Part shown: positions 7,972 through 18,830 of the stretch, piece after piece
How positions within the stretch are numbered: the stretch's first letter is position 1
How the letters are laid out: each line of letters starts with the position of its first letter
Assembly (NCBI GenBank): GCA_016934985.1
Contig: JAFGRU010000043.1
Location: 1 to 60,560, forward strand
DNA length: 60,560 nt
Direction: 5' to 3'
Source: Deltaproteobacteria bacterium
Lineage (GTDB): Bacteria > Desulfobacterota > Desulfuromonadia > Desulfuromonadales > JAAYDE01
Made by a program: the position numbers and the translations under genes
The notes under the pieces: model-generated
What the model saw: the letters and a program-made list of their open reading frames with translations, nothing else
Databases searched by the model: none
What the model was told of the DNA's origin: nothing

Positions 7972-9138
7972 GTGAAGGATACAACCTCATTGATTTCTGT
8001 GGTCGACCCTTTCACGGAAGTGAATGGCAGACCGGTTAATACTATAAATCCGCCTGTTTTTAAAGGCTCAACCGTGCTTTTTGATTGTTATGAGGATTTT
8101 GTCCGTGCCATGTCAGGGCAATATGAAGGGGTTTGTTACGGTACGGACCGCTTGCCGACTCAACGGGCTTTTGAGGATGCCATCAGAAGCCTTGAAGGGG
8201 GACACCTGACTCGGGCATTCCCTTCGGGAATCAGTGCCATTATCAACACGCTTCTGGCATTGACAAAAAGTGGCGACCATATTTTGGTCTGCGATAACGT
8301 CTATGGTCCCACGGCCCGCTTCTGCCGTGAGGTATTGTCCCGCTACGGCGTAGAGTTTTGCTTTATTCCGCCTGAGGTGGGTGAAAATATCGAGGAATTT
8401 ATCCTCCCTCAAACCCGCCTGATCTTTCTTGAATCCCCCGGTTCCAACACCTTTGAAATTCAGGATATTCGAGCGGTAACGAAGGTTGCCGCGGAAAGGG
8501 GGATCGTGACGGTTCTGGACAATACCTGGGCCACCCCCTTGTATCTCAAACCTTTTGAGTTGGGGGTGGATATCTCCATTCAATCGGCGACCAAATACAT
8601 TTCCGGTCACTCCGATCTGTTGCTGGGGACGGCGACGGTGAATAAACAATACGCGGAAACTTTTGAACGGTTTTATCGTGTCATGGAGTTGTATGCCTCC
8701 CCGGACGATTGTTTTGCAGCTTTAAGAGGCCTGAAGACTCTGTCCGTTCGTCTGAAGCAGCATGAAAAATCCGCGTTGGAAATTGCCCGCTGGTTGCAAG
8801 GTGTTGATCTGATTGATGAAGTCATTCATCCGGCCCTGCCCGGTCACCCTGAGCATCATCTCTGGCAGAGAGATTTCGCCGGTTCTTCGGGACTTTTTGC
8901 GTTTACCCTAAAAAGAGATTGCGCGGAAGAAAAACTGGCCAAGTTTATAAACACTTTGGAGCTTTTCGGCATCGGTTTCAGCTGGGGGGGATTTAAAAGC
9001 CTTGTTACGGCCGGCAAATGTCAACGTTCCAAGGCGTCCCGGTATACAGGGAAGACTCTTGTCCGGTTGAACATTGGCCTGGAAGATGCCGATGACCTGC
9101 GAGCTGACCTTGATAAAGCCCTGGGAATTTTGCGCTGA
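7972..9138 (+). CDS. metC: Cystathionine beta-lyase-type PLP enzyme (Cys/Met metabolism family)
   Basis: A 388-residue fold-type I PLP enzyme of the Cys/Met metabolism family. The cofactor lysine is Lys208 in SATKYISGHSDLLLGTAT, and the PLP-contacting Asp lies in VLDNTWATPLYLKPF. These fit MetC-type beta-lyases, which cleave cystathionine to homocysteine, pyruvate and ammonia. The C-terminal ELFGIGFSWGGFKSLV also fits MetC. A gamma-lyase or another C-S lyase cannot be excluded, so the symbol is tentative. Start is GTG at 7972 with AAAGG about ten bases upstream. It follows the methyltransferase gene in the same direction. Confidence 0.82.
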   Translation: MKDTTSLISVVDPFTEVNGRPVNTINPPVFKGSTVLFDCYEDFVRAMSGQYEGVCYGTDRLPTQRAFEDAIRSLEGGHLTRAFPSGISAIINTLLALTKSGDHILVCDNVYGPTARFCREVLSRYGVEFCFIPPEVGENIEEFILPQTRLIFLESPGSNTFEIQDIRAVTKVAAERGIVTVLDNTWATPLYLKPFELGVDISIQSATKYISGHSDLLLGTATVNKQYAETFERFYRVMELYASPDDCFAALRGLKTLSVRLKQHEKSALEIARWLQGVDLIDEVIHPALPGHPEHHLWQRDFAGSSGLFAFTLKRDCAEEKLAKFINTLELFGIGFSWGGFKSLVTAGKCQRSKASRYTGKTLVRLNIGLEDADDLRADLDKALGILR

Positions 9139-9221
9139 CTGCCTTAGCCCAAGTACGGTGGCCGATTCTATTAGCGGCGACTTGAAAGCCTTTTCCCCTC
9201 AATATTTCTCAGCAGGTTATT

Positions 9222-10202
9222 TTGAAGAAGAAAAAGTTAACCTTTGCTTTTCTGCTTTTCCTTATCTTTCCCTTCTTTTTCTTTTTCGGACCGGGATACG
9301 GTTCAAGCCGATCCTTCCAATGTTTCTGGGATCTTGGCCACATACTCTTTTTTGCCCTGGCCAGTTATTTCCTCGTGACGTTTGTTCCAGTTCTGGGTAA
9401 AAAACCATATAAAATTCAAATATTTTGGATTGTGGCAATAACTCTTCTCGGTGGCCTTTTGATCGAGTTGACGCAAGTCGGTTTTTCGAGAACGCCGGGC
9501 TTTTGGGATATGTTGCGAAACCTTATCGGGTCTTTTATCAGCCTCTTCTTTTTCAATCCCGGCAGGAAAGAGTGGTCTGCAAAAAGGCTCCATGTTATGC
9601 AATTTTTTACTGTTCTGGTTGTTTTGGCCGCCACTATTCCTTTCGGTGTGGCAATCACTGATGAAATGGTTGCCGATGCTGAATTCCCCCTGCTTGCTGA
9701 TTTTGAAACGCCTTTGGAAAAGGATCGCTGGGAGGGTGGTGCCGGTAGGGATATTGTAAGCGACATAGCTTCGAGCGGTCGTTGTTCCTTGGAAGTGTCT
9801 TTGGGGACCTCCACTTATTCGGGTATTTCCCTTGTCTATTTTCCCGCTGACTGGCAAACCTATGAAGTGCTGTCCTTTGATGTGTACAACCCTCTAGCCG
9901 AACCTCTCCGACTCACCTGCAGAATACACGATCAGCAACATAGCGAGGGTGTCCAGTCCTACGATGATCGGTTCAACCAAAGCTTTACGATTCAAAAAGG
10001 CTGGAACTCGATTCAGGTTGCCCTTGAAAAAGTCAAAAATGCACCAGAAACCAGAAAAATGGATATGGGGGATATCCGCGGGCTCGGAATATTTGCCACT
10101 CGTCTCCCCAGGCCCAGGACAATTTTTCTCGATAACGTCAGGTTGCGCCCCACATCCTGGGATCGTTTGAGGAAAAACGAAAGCAACACAGCGCGTCATT
10201 AA
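9222..10202 (+). CDS. VanZ-like membrane protein with C-terminal carbohydrate-binding-like domain
   Basis: A 326-residue protein in two halves. The N-terminal half has about five hydrophobic segments (roughly 6-24, 37-57, 65-84, 98-112, 127-145). It carries VanZ-like features, including LGHILFFALASYFL and the acidic motif GGLLIELTQVGFSRTPGFWD followed by RNLIGSFIS. The second half, about residues 150-320, is outside the membrane and looks like a beta-sandwich (LADFETPLEKDRWEGGAG, then LRLTCRIHD and PRTIFLDNVRL), as in CIA30 or carbohydrate-binding modules. Start is TTG at 9222, with AGCAGG upstream. No function can be assigned; a cell-envelope glycan role is inference. Confidence 0.7.
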   Translation: MKKKKLTFAFLLFLIFPFFFFFGPGYGSSRSFQCFWDLGHILFFALASYFLVTFVPVLGKKPYKIQIFWIVAITLLGGLLIELTQVGFSRTPGFWDMLRNLIGSFISLFFFNPGRKEWSAKRLHVMQFFTVLVVLAATIPFGVAITDEMVADAEFPLLADFETPLEKDRWEGGAGRDIVSDIASSGRCSLEVSLGTSTYSGISLVYFPADWQTYEVLSFDVYNPLAEPLRLTCRIHDQQHSEGVQSYDDRFNQSFTIQKGWNSIQVALEKVKNAPETRKMDMGDIRGLGIFATRLPRPRTIFLDNVRLRPTSWDRLRKNESNTARH

Positions 10203-10261
10203 TTTTTTTCTGCAAACGATATTCTGTAGCACTTCCCATATTTATTCAGGAGATAATAACG

Positions 10262-10480
10262 TTGGAATCGAGAACTGTCACAATCCGTGAAGAACCTGTC
10301 GAGCTATTTAAATTATTGAAAATGGAAAACCTGGTTTGCAGCGGGGGAGAGGCCAAGTTTGTCATTGCCGAAGGCATGGTCCGGGTAAACGAGGAGGTTG
10401 AAGTCAGGAAAAGGAGAAAAATTTACGGAGGCGACAAGGTTTTGTTTCAGGATTATTGTTTGAAAGTAGTGCTTGAGTAA
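10262..10480 (+). CDS. Small S4-domain RNA-binding protein
   Basis: A 72-residue protein consisting almost entirely of one S4 RNA-binding domain (LFKLLKMENLVCSGGEAKFVIAEG, then VRVNEEVEVRKRRKIYGGDKV). Small S4 proteins of the YbcJ/YaaA type are thought to bind rRNA or tRNA-like structures. The start is TTG at 10262, with CAGGAG at 10248-10253. It stands alone between the VanZ-like gene and the thioredoxin gene. Confidence 0.85.
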   Translation: MESRTVTIREEPVELFKLLKMENLVCSGGEAKFVIAEGMVRVNEEVEVRKRRKIYGGDKVLFQDYCLKVVLE

Positions 10481-10622
10481 GATTGTCGGATCGAGGGCAA
10501 GTTTTCAAGGGCTCCATCGCCTTGACTTTTCAAGTTGGGGCGATGATACTGGTTAAAGTGTTTTCCAGAAAGAAAACAGCTTGTTGCCGATAGCTGGGAT
10601 TTATGGTCCGTTTTCCTGGAAT

Positions 10623-11168
10623 ATGAATAGAGTGTTTGCTAATAAACGGTTTTTATTAGGGTTTTTTGTTGTTCTGGCTGCGTTCCTGTACGCTTACGGC
10701 GGCAAATTTTTCCCTTCGAAACCAGTTGTTCAGACAGGATTTTCAGGTGAACCGGCCCCTGCTTTTGAATTGCCCGATCTGAAAGGAAATGTTGTAACCT
10801 TATCCGAACAGCGTGGGAAGGTGGTTCTGTTGACCTTTTGGGCTTCCTGGTGCGGTCCCTGCCGGGAGGAGATGCCTTCCCTTAACCGGCTTTTCCAGAC
10901 CATTGGGGGCGCTGATTTCACCGTACTTGGGGTTAATATTGAGACGCGCATTGCCCCCGCCAAAAGATTTGCCGCCGATTTTGAGTTAACCTTCCCTGTT
11001 CTCCTTGATACGACGAACAAAGTAGCAGAGCAATACGGTGTTTTCAATATTCCCCAGTCTTTTCTGATAGATAGAAACGGTCGTCTCCTGCACAGATATC
11101 TGGGGTATATCGACTGGATGACGGCCGAGAACCTTGAAAAACTTCGCTCTCTGATTGGGAAACCCTGA
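10623..11168 (+). CDS. TlpA/ResA-like membrane-anchored thioredoxin
   Basis: A 181-residue periplasmic thioredoxin anchored by one N-terminal segment (about residues 8-25). The redox motif is Cys77-Gly-Pro-Cys80 in TFWASWCGPCREEMPSL, and the cis-proline region reads FNIPQSFLIDRNGRLLHRY, as in TlpA and ResA. Such proteins reduce apocytochrome c or other periplasmic disulfides. The ATG at 10623 gives a sensible anchor; a TTG at 10581 would add 14 residues and neither has a strong ribosome site. CcdA follows one base after the stop, the usual source of electrons for this class. Confidence 0.9.
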   Translation: MNRVFANKRFLLGFFVVLAAFLYAYGGKFFPSKPVVQTGFSGEPAPAFELPDLKGNVVTLSEQRGKVVLLTFWASWCGPCREEMPSLNRLFQTIGGADFTVLGVNIETRIAPAKRFAADFELTFPVLLDTTNKVAEQYGVFNIPQSFLIDRNGRLLHRYLGYIDWMTAENLEKLRSLIGKP

Positions 11169-11169
11169 C

Positions 11170-11916
11170 GTGCCTCAAGGTGCCGAGCATATTTCTCTTT
11201 GGATTGCTTTTTCTGCGGGTGTTCTTTCTTTTGCGTCGCCTTGCGTACTGCCTCTGATACCCTCCTATTTGACCTATATCACAGGATTGACCTTCGGGCA
11301 GCTTCAAGAGCCCCATAGTGACAGGCGTGTGCGCCGGTTGGTTTTTTTTCACACGCTGATGTTTATCTTTGGGTTTTCAGCAATCTTTATTTTTTTTGGT
11401 GCTCTGGCCGGTTTTCTTTCCTCTTCTTTGCAGTCATTCATGCGGGAAGGAATCTATTGGATACAAAAAATCGGTGGAATATTGATTTTCCTTTTTGGTG
11501 TTCACGTCAGCGGCCTCTTCCACTTTGGCCTGTTGCTGGGGGAGAAAAGAGTACAGCTCCAACACAAGCCGACCGGCTTTTTTGGAACTTTCCTGGTCGG
11601 GGTGGCATTCGCGGCGGGCTGGACTCCTTGCATCGGGCCGATCCTGGGTTCTATTCTTGCTCTCGTCGCCGGTTCTTCGGCCAATGTCGGTGAGGGGATG
11701 GTGTTTTTGACAGCTTACTCGGCTGGCCTGGGCATCCCTTTTTTAGTGGCAGCTATTCTTTTCCATGGTTTTCTTTCCTTTTTCCAGCGGTTTCGTAATT
11801 ATATACGGGCTATTGAAGTGGCTACCGGGGTGTTGCTGATGGTGGTGGGCAGCATGTTGTTTTTTGACCTGTTTAATTTGCTCAGCGGATTTTTGTACAG
11901 ATACCTTCCTGCCTGA
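11170..11916 (+). CDS. ccdA: CcdA-type cytochrome c biogenesis / thiol-disulfide transporter
   Basis: A six-helix membrane protein of the CcdA/DsbD-beta family that carries reducing equivalents from cytoplasmic thioredoxin to periplasmic thioredoxins. The two family cysteines are present: Cys25 in FASPCVLPLIPSYLTY and the Cys in FAAGWTPCIGPILGSIL. The GTG at 11170 lies one base after the TlpA stop, with GGGAA about nine bases upstream; a TTG at 11155 inside tlpA is an alternative without a ribosome site. With TlpA it forms a cytochrome c maturation or thiol-reduction pair, consistent with a cytochrome-rich anaerobe. The 255 bases that follow hold only a putative promoter. Confidence 0.93.
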   Translation: MPQGAEHISLWIAFSAGVLSFASPCVLPLIPSYLTYITGLTFGQLQEPHSDRRVRRLVFFHTLMFIFGFSAIFIFFGALAGFLSSSLQSFMREGIYWIQKIGGILIFLFGVHVSGLFHFGLLLGEKRVQLQHKPTGFFGTFLVGVAFAAGWTPCIGPILGSILALVAGSSANVGEGMVFLTAYSAGLGIPFLVAAILFHGFLSFFQRFRNYIRAIEVATGVLLMVVGSMLFFDLFNLLSGFLYRYLPA

Positions 11917-12110
11917 GCTTTTCTTGTTTTTGTGGAAGCAAAGCTGTTGGCTGTTGCGCGGGTTCGGCTGGTGCTTTTCAAGTTTTTTTGGCATAATCAG
12001 TGTCGTTTTTTGAGTGAGCGGTGCCAACGACATGAATAGTTGTTTATGGCCAGTTTTTCAATTCGGCCAAAGAAGCCGTGAGCACACTTCGGCTCTATCA
12101 GTCGATTATC

Positions 12111-12139
12111 TTGACATCGTATTTTGATTTTTTTACTCT
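12111..12139 (+). promoter_or_regulatory. Putative sigma-70 promoter of the kdsB operon
   Basis: A consensus TTGACA (12111-12116) and TACTCT (12134-12139) are 17 bases apart, 32 bases before the kdsB start. It would drive the long run from kdsB to ptsN. Confidence 0.6.
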
Positions 12140-12171
12140 ACGATAGATTTTCATCAGCCTGAAGGATCCTC

Positions 12172-12921
12172 ATGCAGGTAACGGCAGTCATTCCAGCTCG
12201 TTTCGCGTCAAGCCGTCTGCCGGGAAAGCCCCTCGCCGACATAAACGGAAAACCCATGATTCAGTGGGTTTATGAGCGGACCGTCAGCGCTCGTCATGTT
12301 GGCGAAGTGATTGTCGCAACGGATGACCGGCGTATTTTTGAAAGCGTGGAAAGTTTCGGCGGCAAGGTCCTGATGACCCGTGCCGATCACTCTTCCGGAA
12401 CAGATCGCCTGGCGGAGGTGGCAGAGAGGATCAATGCGGACATAGTCGTTAATGTTCAGGGTGATGAGCCGCTTATTGATGCGCGCATGATTGATCAGGC
12501 CATAGAACCCTTTCTCGCTGCCGGGTCACTGCAGATGGGAACGCTCAAATCGCCACTGGAAAGGATCGAGGATTTTTCCAACCCGAATGTCGTTAAGGTT
12601 GTTACCGACCGGGATGGCTTTGCCCTTTATTTTTCCCGTTCTCCTTTGCCCTGGCCACGGGATTTTTCATTGCAGGACGAGACCCTTCTGGAGCGGATCC
12701 CGGTTTTCAAACATGTCGGACTGTATGTTTATCGGCGGGATTTCCTCCTCACCTTCGCTCGCATGGCACGAAGTCCCCTGGAAATTGCCGAAAGCCTTGA
12801 GCAGTTGCGCGCCCTTGAAAACGGCATCCGGATCAAGGTCGTTGAGACTCCTTTCAATTCTCATGGCGTGGATACCGTCGAGGATCTCGAAAGGGTCCGG
12901 AAAATTCTGGCACGAACCTAG
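12172..12921 (+). CDS. kdsB: 3-deoxy-manno-octulosonate cytidylyltransferase
   Basis: KdsB activates Kdo with CTP to CMP-Kdo, the donor for lipopolysaccharide inner core. The 249-residue length is standard. Motifs seen are the nucleotide-binding [19 protein letters not shown], the [11 protein letters not shown] metal/substrate motif, and LPWPRDF. AAGGAT precedes the ATG. It starts a cluster in which kdsA, kdsD and kdsC supply its substrate and the lpt genes export the product, with pyrG supplying CTP. This gene alone shows that the host makes LPS. Confidence 0.97.
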   Translation: MQVTAVIPARFASSRLPGKPLADINGKPMIQWVYERTVSARHVGEVIVATDDRRIFESVESFGGKVLMTRADHSSGTDRLAEVAERINADIVVNVQGDEPLIDARMIDQAIEPFLAAGSLQMGTLKSPLERIEDFSNPNVVKVVTDRDGFALYFSRSPLPWPRDFSLQDETLLERIPVFKHVGLYVYRRDFLLTFARMARSPLEIAESLEQLRALENGIRIKVVETPFNSHGVDTVEDLERVRKILART

Positions 12922-12950
12922 ATGCCATGCAGGAGCTTTTGCCGCTCTGA

Positions 12951-15436
<2,486 letters not shown>

Positions 15437-15444
<8 letters not shown>

Positions 15445-16408
15445 TATTATTGATGCTGCAAAAAGAGTATTGCGTATTGAGTCCGATGCCGTCGCTGCCC
15501 TGGTAGATGGCCTTGATGGGAATTTCAGCAAAGCTGTTGAAATAATTCTGGAATGTCGGGGCAAGGTTGTCATAACGGGCATCGGAAAATCAGGGCTCAT
15601 CTGCCAGAAGATTGCTTCTACCATGGCTTCCACGGGCACCCCCGCGTTTTTCCTTCATCCTGCTGAAGGGATTCACGGTGATCTCGGCATGCTGATGAAG
15701 GGGGACGTGGTTGTTGCTGCCTCTTACTCCGGTGAGACGGTTGAAGTTACCCGTATCCTGCCGGTCATCAAGCGTATGGGGCTGCCTCTGATCGCGATCA
15801 CAAGCAAAGCCGAAAGCACCTTGGCGCGTGCCGCTGATACCTTTATCCATATCCCGGTTAAGGAAGAGGCCTGTCCTTTGGGCCTGGCGCCGACGGCCAG
15901 TACTACGGCGACGCTGGCTATGGGGGATGCTTTGGCCGTCGCTCTTTTAACCCGCCGGGGCTTTAATGCTGAGGACTTCGCTTTCTTTCATCCCGGTGGT
16001 TCATTGGGCAAACGTCTCATCGCCAAGGTAGAGGATTTCATGCATTGTGGTAAGGATATTCCCCTTGTTGGAATCGGGACTCTTTTGAAGGAGGCACTGT
16101 TCGAGATTACTGATAAAAAGCTCGGTGTGGCCGGCGTGGTGGATGATGAGGGTGCCCTGGTCGGGGTTTTCACCGACGGCGATCTGCGTCGTTCCCTTGA
16201 AAAAGGTTTTGATGCTTTTAATCGCCCGGTTACCGATGCCATGACCCGTAATCCCAAGCGAATCGTCAAAGGGAGTCTGGCAGCCAAGGCTCTCCACAGT
16301 ATGGAGGAGCATTCCATTACCTCTCTTTTTGTTTTCGAGTCTGAGGAAAGCCGGGTGCCAATCGGCATAATCCATATTCATGATCTGGTCAAGGCGGGAA
16401 TTGTCTGA
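15437..16408 (+). CDS. kdsD: D-arabinose-5-phosphate isomerase (SIS + CBS)
   Basis: KdsD (KpsF/GutQ family) interconverts ribulose-5-phosphate and arabinose-5-phosphate for Kdo synthesis. The 323-residue protein has an N-terminal SIS sugar-isomerase domain ([20 protein letters not shown], then [12 protein letters not shown]) and two C-terminal CBS repeats ([15 protein letters not shown] and [15 protein letters not shown]). I chose the ATG at 15437, which has GGAAG eight bases upstream; ATG 15422 is possible. It overlaps the kdsA end and the kdsC start, consistent with tight coupling in the operon. Confidence 0.96.
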
Positions 16409-16932
16409 TGAATGAGAAAATTTCCCGCATAAAGCTCCTGCTCCTCGATGTAGACGGGGTTTTGACCGATGGCCGTATTTATGTTGATAATAACGGCGTG
16501 GAAAGCAAAGCTTTCGATGTTAAGGACGGCCATGGCCTGAAACTGTTGCAGCGGGCCGGCATCAGAATCGGCCTGATTACCGGCAGGCAATCGAAAGTGG
16601 TAAACTACCGGGCCCAAGAGCTTGGCATAGACCTGGTTTTTCAGGGGGTCAAGAACAAGCTTGACGTATATGCCGGAATTCTCGCTGAACTGAAACTGCG
16701 CGATGAAGAAGTCGCCTATATGGGAGATGACCTGGTCGACCTGCCGGTGTTGTGCAGAGTTGGGTTTTCTGCGGCGGTGCAGGATGGCTGTGAGGAGATC
16801 AAGCCATTTGTCCACTACATTTCCAGGTTGAAAGGCGGACGTGGTGCGGTTCGTGAACTCTGTGATCATATTTTGAAAGAGGGTGGTCATTGGGATGCGG
16901 TTACCGCCCGCTATCGGCCTGAAAAACCTTGA
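16408..16932 (+). CDS. kdsC: 3-deoxy-manno-octulosonate-8-phosphatase
   Basis: KdsC hydrolyses Kdo-8-phosphate to Kdo. It is a small (174-residue) cap-less HAD phosphatase: the nucleophile motif is LLLDVDGVLTDGRIY (Asp14 and Asp16), motif II is GLITGRQS, and the metal motif is YMGDDLVDLP. The start overlaps the kdsD stop by one base (TGATG). It completes the Kdo pathway of kdsA, kdsD, kdsC and kdsB in this run. Confidence 0.97.
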   Translation: MNEKISRIKLLLLDVDGVLTDGRIYVDNNGVESKAFDVKDGHGLKLLQRAGIRIGLITGRQSKVVNYRAQELGIDLVFQGVKNKLDVYAGILAELKLRDEEVAYMGDDLVDLPVLCRVGFSAAVQDGCEEIKPFVHYISRLKGGRGAVRELCDHILKEGGHWDAVTARYRPEKP

Positions 16933-16991
16933 CAGGGCACAGTCGACGGCCGTCTTTACAGGGTAGGGGTGGGATGCTATACTGCTAACCC

Positions 16992-17570
16992 ATGGAAAAG
17001 AAGATAACTATTGGAAATCTATTGATTTCCCTTATATTTTTCGTGGCAATCTCCCTCCTTCTGATGATTTTCGTCAACTATCGCAAAGGGGAGCAGGATA
17101 TCCTTTCCGAGCCACAAGCCAAAAAGGTCGATATCTCCTTTCAAAAGGTTATTCTTACCAATACCGAGGACGGAATTACGTCATGGAAGCTTAAAGCTGA
17201 TGCCGCTGATTTTGACACTCGAAGTCGTGATGGCCTCCTGAAAGGAGTTCAGGTCACTTTTTTCGGAAGCAAGGAGGGGGATCTTGTTCTTACCGCGGAT
17301 GAGGGTGAGTTGACAGGCGGTGGAACACATATGGAGGTCCGGGGTAATGTTGTGGTCAAAGGGAGTCAGGGATACACCCTTTATTCAAAGAGTCTGGAAT
17401 ATTTTCAAAGAGATGATCTGATTTCAACTGAAAGCCCGGTTCGTTTCGTGGCGGATGGGCTGGAAATCCGGGGACGGGGAATGAGATTCAGTGTCAAGGA
17501 CCGGTCCTTGAGAATTATTGAGAAGGTCAATGCGCAAATTGCTGGAACCGTTAAAAAAAACGAGAGCTAA
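16992..17570 (+). CDS. lptC: LptC, LPS export periplasmic-bridge protein
   Basis: LptC is the single-pass inner-membrane protein that hands LPS from the LptBFG transporter to LptA. The 192-residue protein has one N-terminal membrane segment (about residues 8-27), then a periplasmic beta-jellyroll (VDISFQKVILTNTEDGITSW, LTADEGELTGGGTHMEVRGN). Sequence is weakly conserved, as normal for LptC, and the position between kdsC and lptA supports the call. It overlaps lptA by about 41 bases. Confidence 0.92.
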   Translation: MEKKITIGNLLISLIFFVAISLLLMIFVNYRKGEQDILSEPQAKKVDISFQKVILTNTEDGITSWKLKADAADFDTRSRDGLLKGVQVTFFGSKEGDLVLTADEGELTGGGTHMEVRGNVVVKGSQGYTLYSKSLEYFQRDDLISTESPVRFVADGLEIRGRGMRFSVKDRSLRIIEKVNAQIAGTVKKNES

Positions 17571-18060
17571 GTTAGCAGTCGCTGTTCTTTTTATGCTCTT
17601 GTCGGCCCCTTCTTTTTCCTGGGGTGCCGATGATGGCGTTGTCGGACGTTTTGCAACCGATCAACCCATTGAGATCACTTCCCGGCAACTTGAAGCTGAC
17701 GGTGTCCTGCGAAAAGTCCGGTTCAGTGGAGAGGTCGTGGCCAAACATGGTGATGTGATGCTCTATGCGCCGGAACTGGTTCTCGTTTATGATAAAGAGC
17801 GCAAAGGGATAGAGAGCATGGAGGCCTTTTCAGGTCTCAGGGTGGTACAGGGGGCGCGAACTGCTCAAGGCGATCGTGGCGTTTTTTTTGCCAAGGAAGA
17901 AAAAATTGTTTTGACCGGGTCGGCCAGGGTGACAAAAGGAGAAAGCTATCTGGAAGGGGATGAGATCATTTTTTTTCTAAACGGGGAGAAAAGCATCTGT
18001 AAAAGCCGCGAGGGAGGCCAGGTCAAGGCGGTCTTTTATCCCAAAAAGGGAAAAGAATGA
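17530..18060 (+). CDS. lptA: LptA, periplasmic LPS transport protein
   Basis: LptA polymerises as a bridge carrying LPS across the periplasm. The 176-residue precursor has a signal peptide (about residues 1-27, hydrophobic AVAVLFMLLSAPSFSWGA) and an OstA/LptA domain (QPIEITSRQLEADGVLRKVR, then RFSGEVVAKHGDVMLYAPEL). The ATG at 17530 has AGAAGG just upstream; the frame opens four codons earlier. The start lies within lptC, and the stop overlaps lptB as ATGA, so lptC, lptA and lptB are coupled. Confidence 0.93.
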   Translation: MRKLLEPLKKTRAKLAVAVLFMLLSAPSFSWGADDGVVGRFATDQPIEITSRQLEADGVLRKVRFSGEVVAKHGDVMLYAPELVLVYDKERKGIESMEAFSGLRVVQGARTAQGDRGVFFAKEEKIVLTGSARVTKGESYLEGDEIIFFLNGEKSICKSREGGQVKAVFYPKKGKE

Positions 18061-18782
18061 CGCGAAACCTGATTGCAAAAAACCTTCATAAAGCTTATAA
18101 AAAAAGAGAAGTGGTTCGCGGCGTTGATTTTGAAATCCGGTCAGGCGAGGTGGTTGGGCTTCTGGGGCCTAATGGTGCAGGAAAAACCACCTCGTTTTAC
18201 ATGGTTGTGGGGTTGGTCCCGGCAGATCAGGGGCAGGTGTTTCTTGATGACCTGGAAGTGACCCGGCTGCCTATGTTCATGCGGGCGAGATCTGGAATAT
18301 CCTATCTCGCGCAAGAACCTTCGGTTTTCAGGAAGCTGACAACGGAGGAAAACCTGTTGGCGATTCTGGAAGCTCTAAGGGTGCCAACTCAGGAGGCCGA
18401 AGAAAAAAAAGAACAGCTGCTCAATGACTTTCGTTTGCAGCATGTGGCAAAAGCCCCTGCTTACACCCTGTCCGGGGGGGAGCGCCGCCGCCTGGAGATT
18501 GCCCGGGCTTTGACGACAGAACCGGTATTCATTCTTCTTGATGAACCTTTCGCCGGTATCGATCCGATAGCGGTAATCGAAATTCAAGGGGCAATTACCC
18601 AACTCAAGGAAAAAGGGATAGGCATTCTGATTTCTGACCACAACGTTCGGGAAACTTTGAACGTTTGTGATCGAGCCTATATTCTCAATGAAGGAGAAAT
18701 ACTAGAATCAGGCACCCCGGAACATATTGCTGCGAGTTCTGAAGCAAGGGCAATTTATCTGGGAGATAAATTTCGCCTATGA
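18057..18782 (+). CDS. lptB: LptB, LPS export ABC ATPase
   Basis: LptB is the cytoplasmic ATPase that powers LPS extraction with LptF and LptG (not in this window). The 241-residue protein has Walker A GLLGPNGAGKTTSFYM, the Q-loop YLAQEPSVFRKL, the ABC signature YTLSGGERRRLEIAR, and Walker B FILLDEPFAGIDPIAV followed by SDHNVRETL. All match LptB closely. It sits between lptA and rpoN, a gene order common in many proteobacteria. Confidence 0.97.
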   Translation: MTRNLIAKNLHKAYKKREVVRGVDFEIRSGEVVGLLGPNGAGKTTSFYMVVGLVPADQGQVFLDDLEVTRLPMFMRARSGISYLAQEPSVFRKLTTEENLLAILEALRVPTQEAEEKKEQLLNDFRLQHVAKAPAYTLSGGERRRLEIARALTTEPVFILLDEPFAGIDPIAVIEIQGAITQLKEKGIGILISDHNVRETLNVCDRAYILNEGEILESGTPEHIAASSEARAIYLGDKFRL

Positions 18783-18830
18783 CATTGCGGCGATAAATCC
18801 TTATTACCACATAAACAAAAAAGAGTAAAA

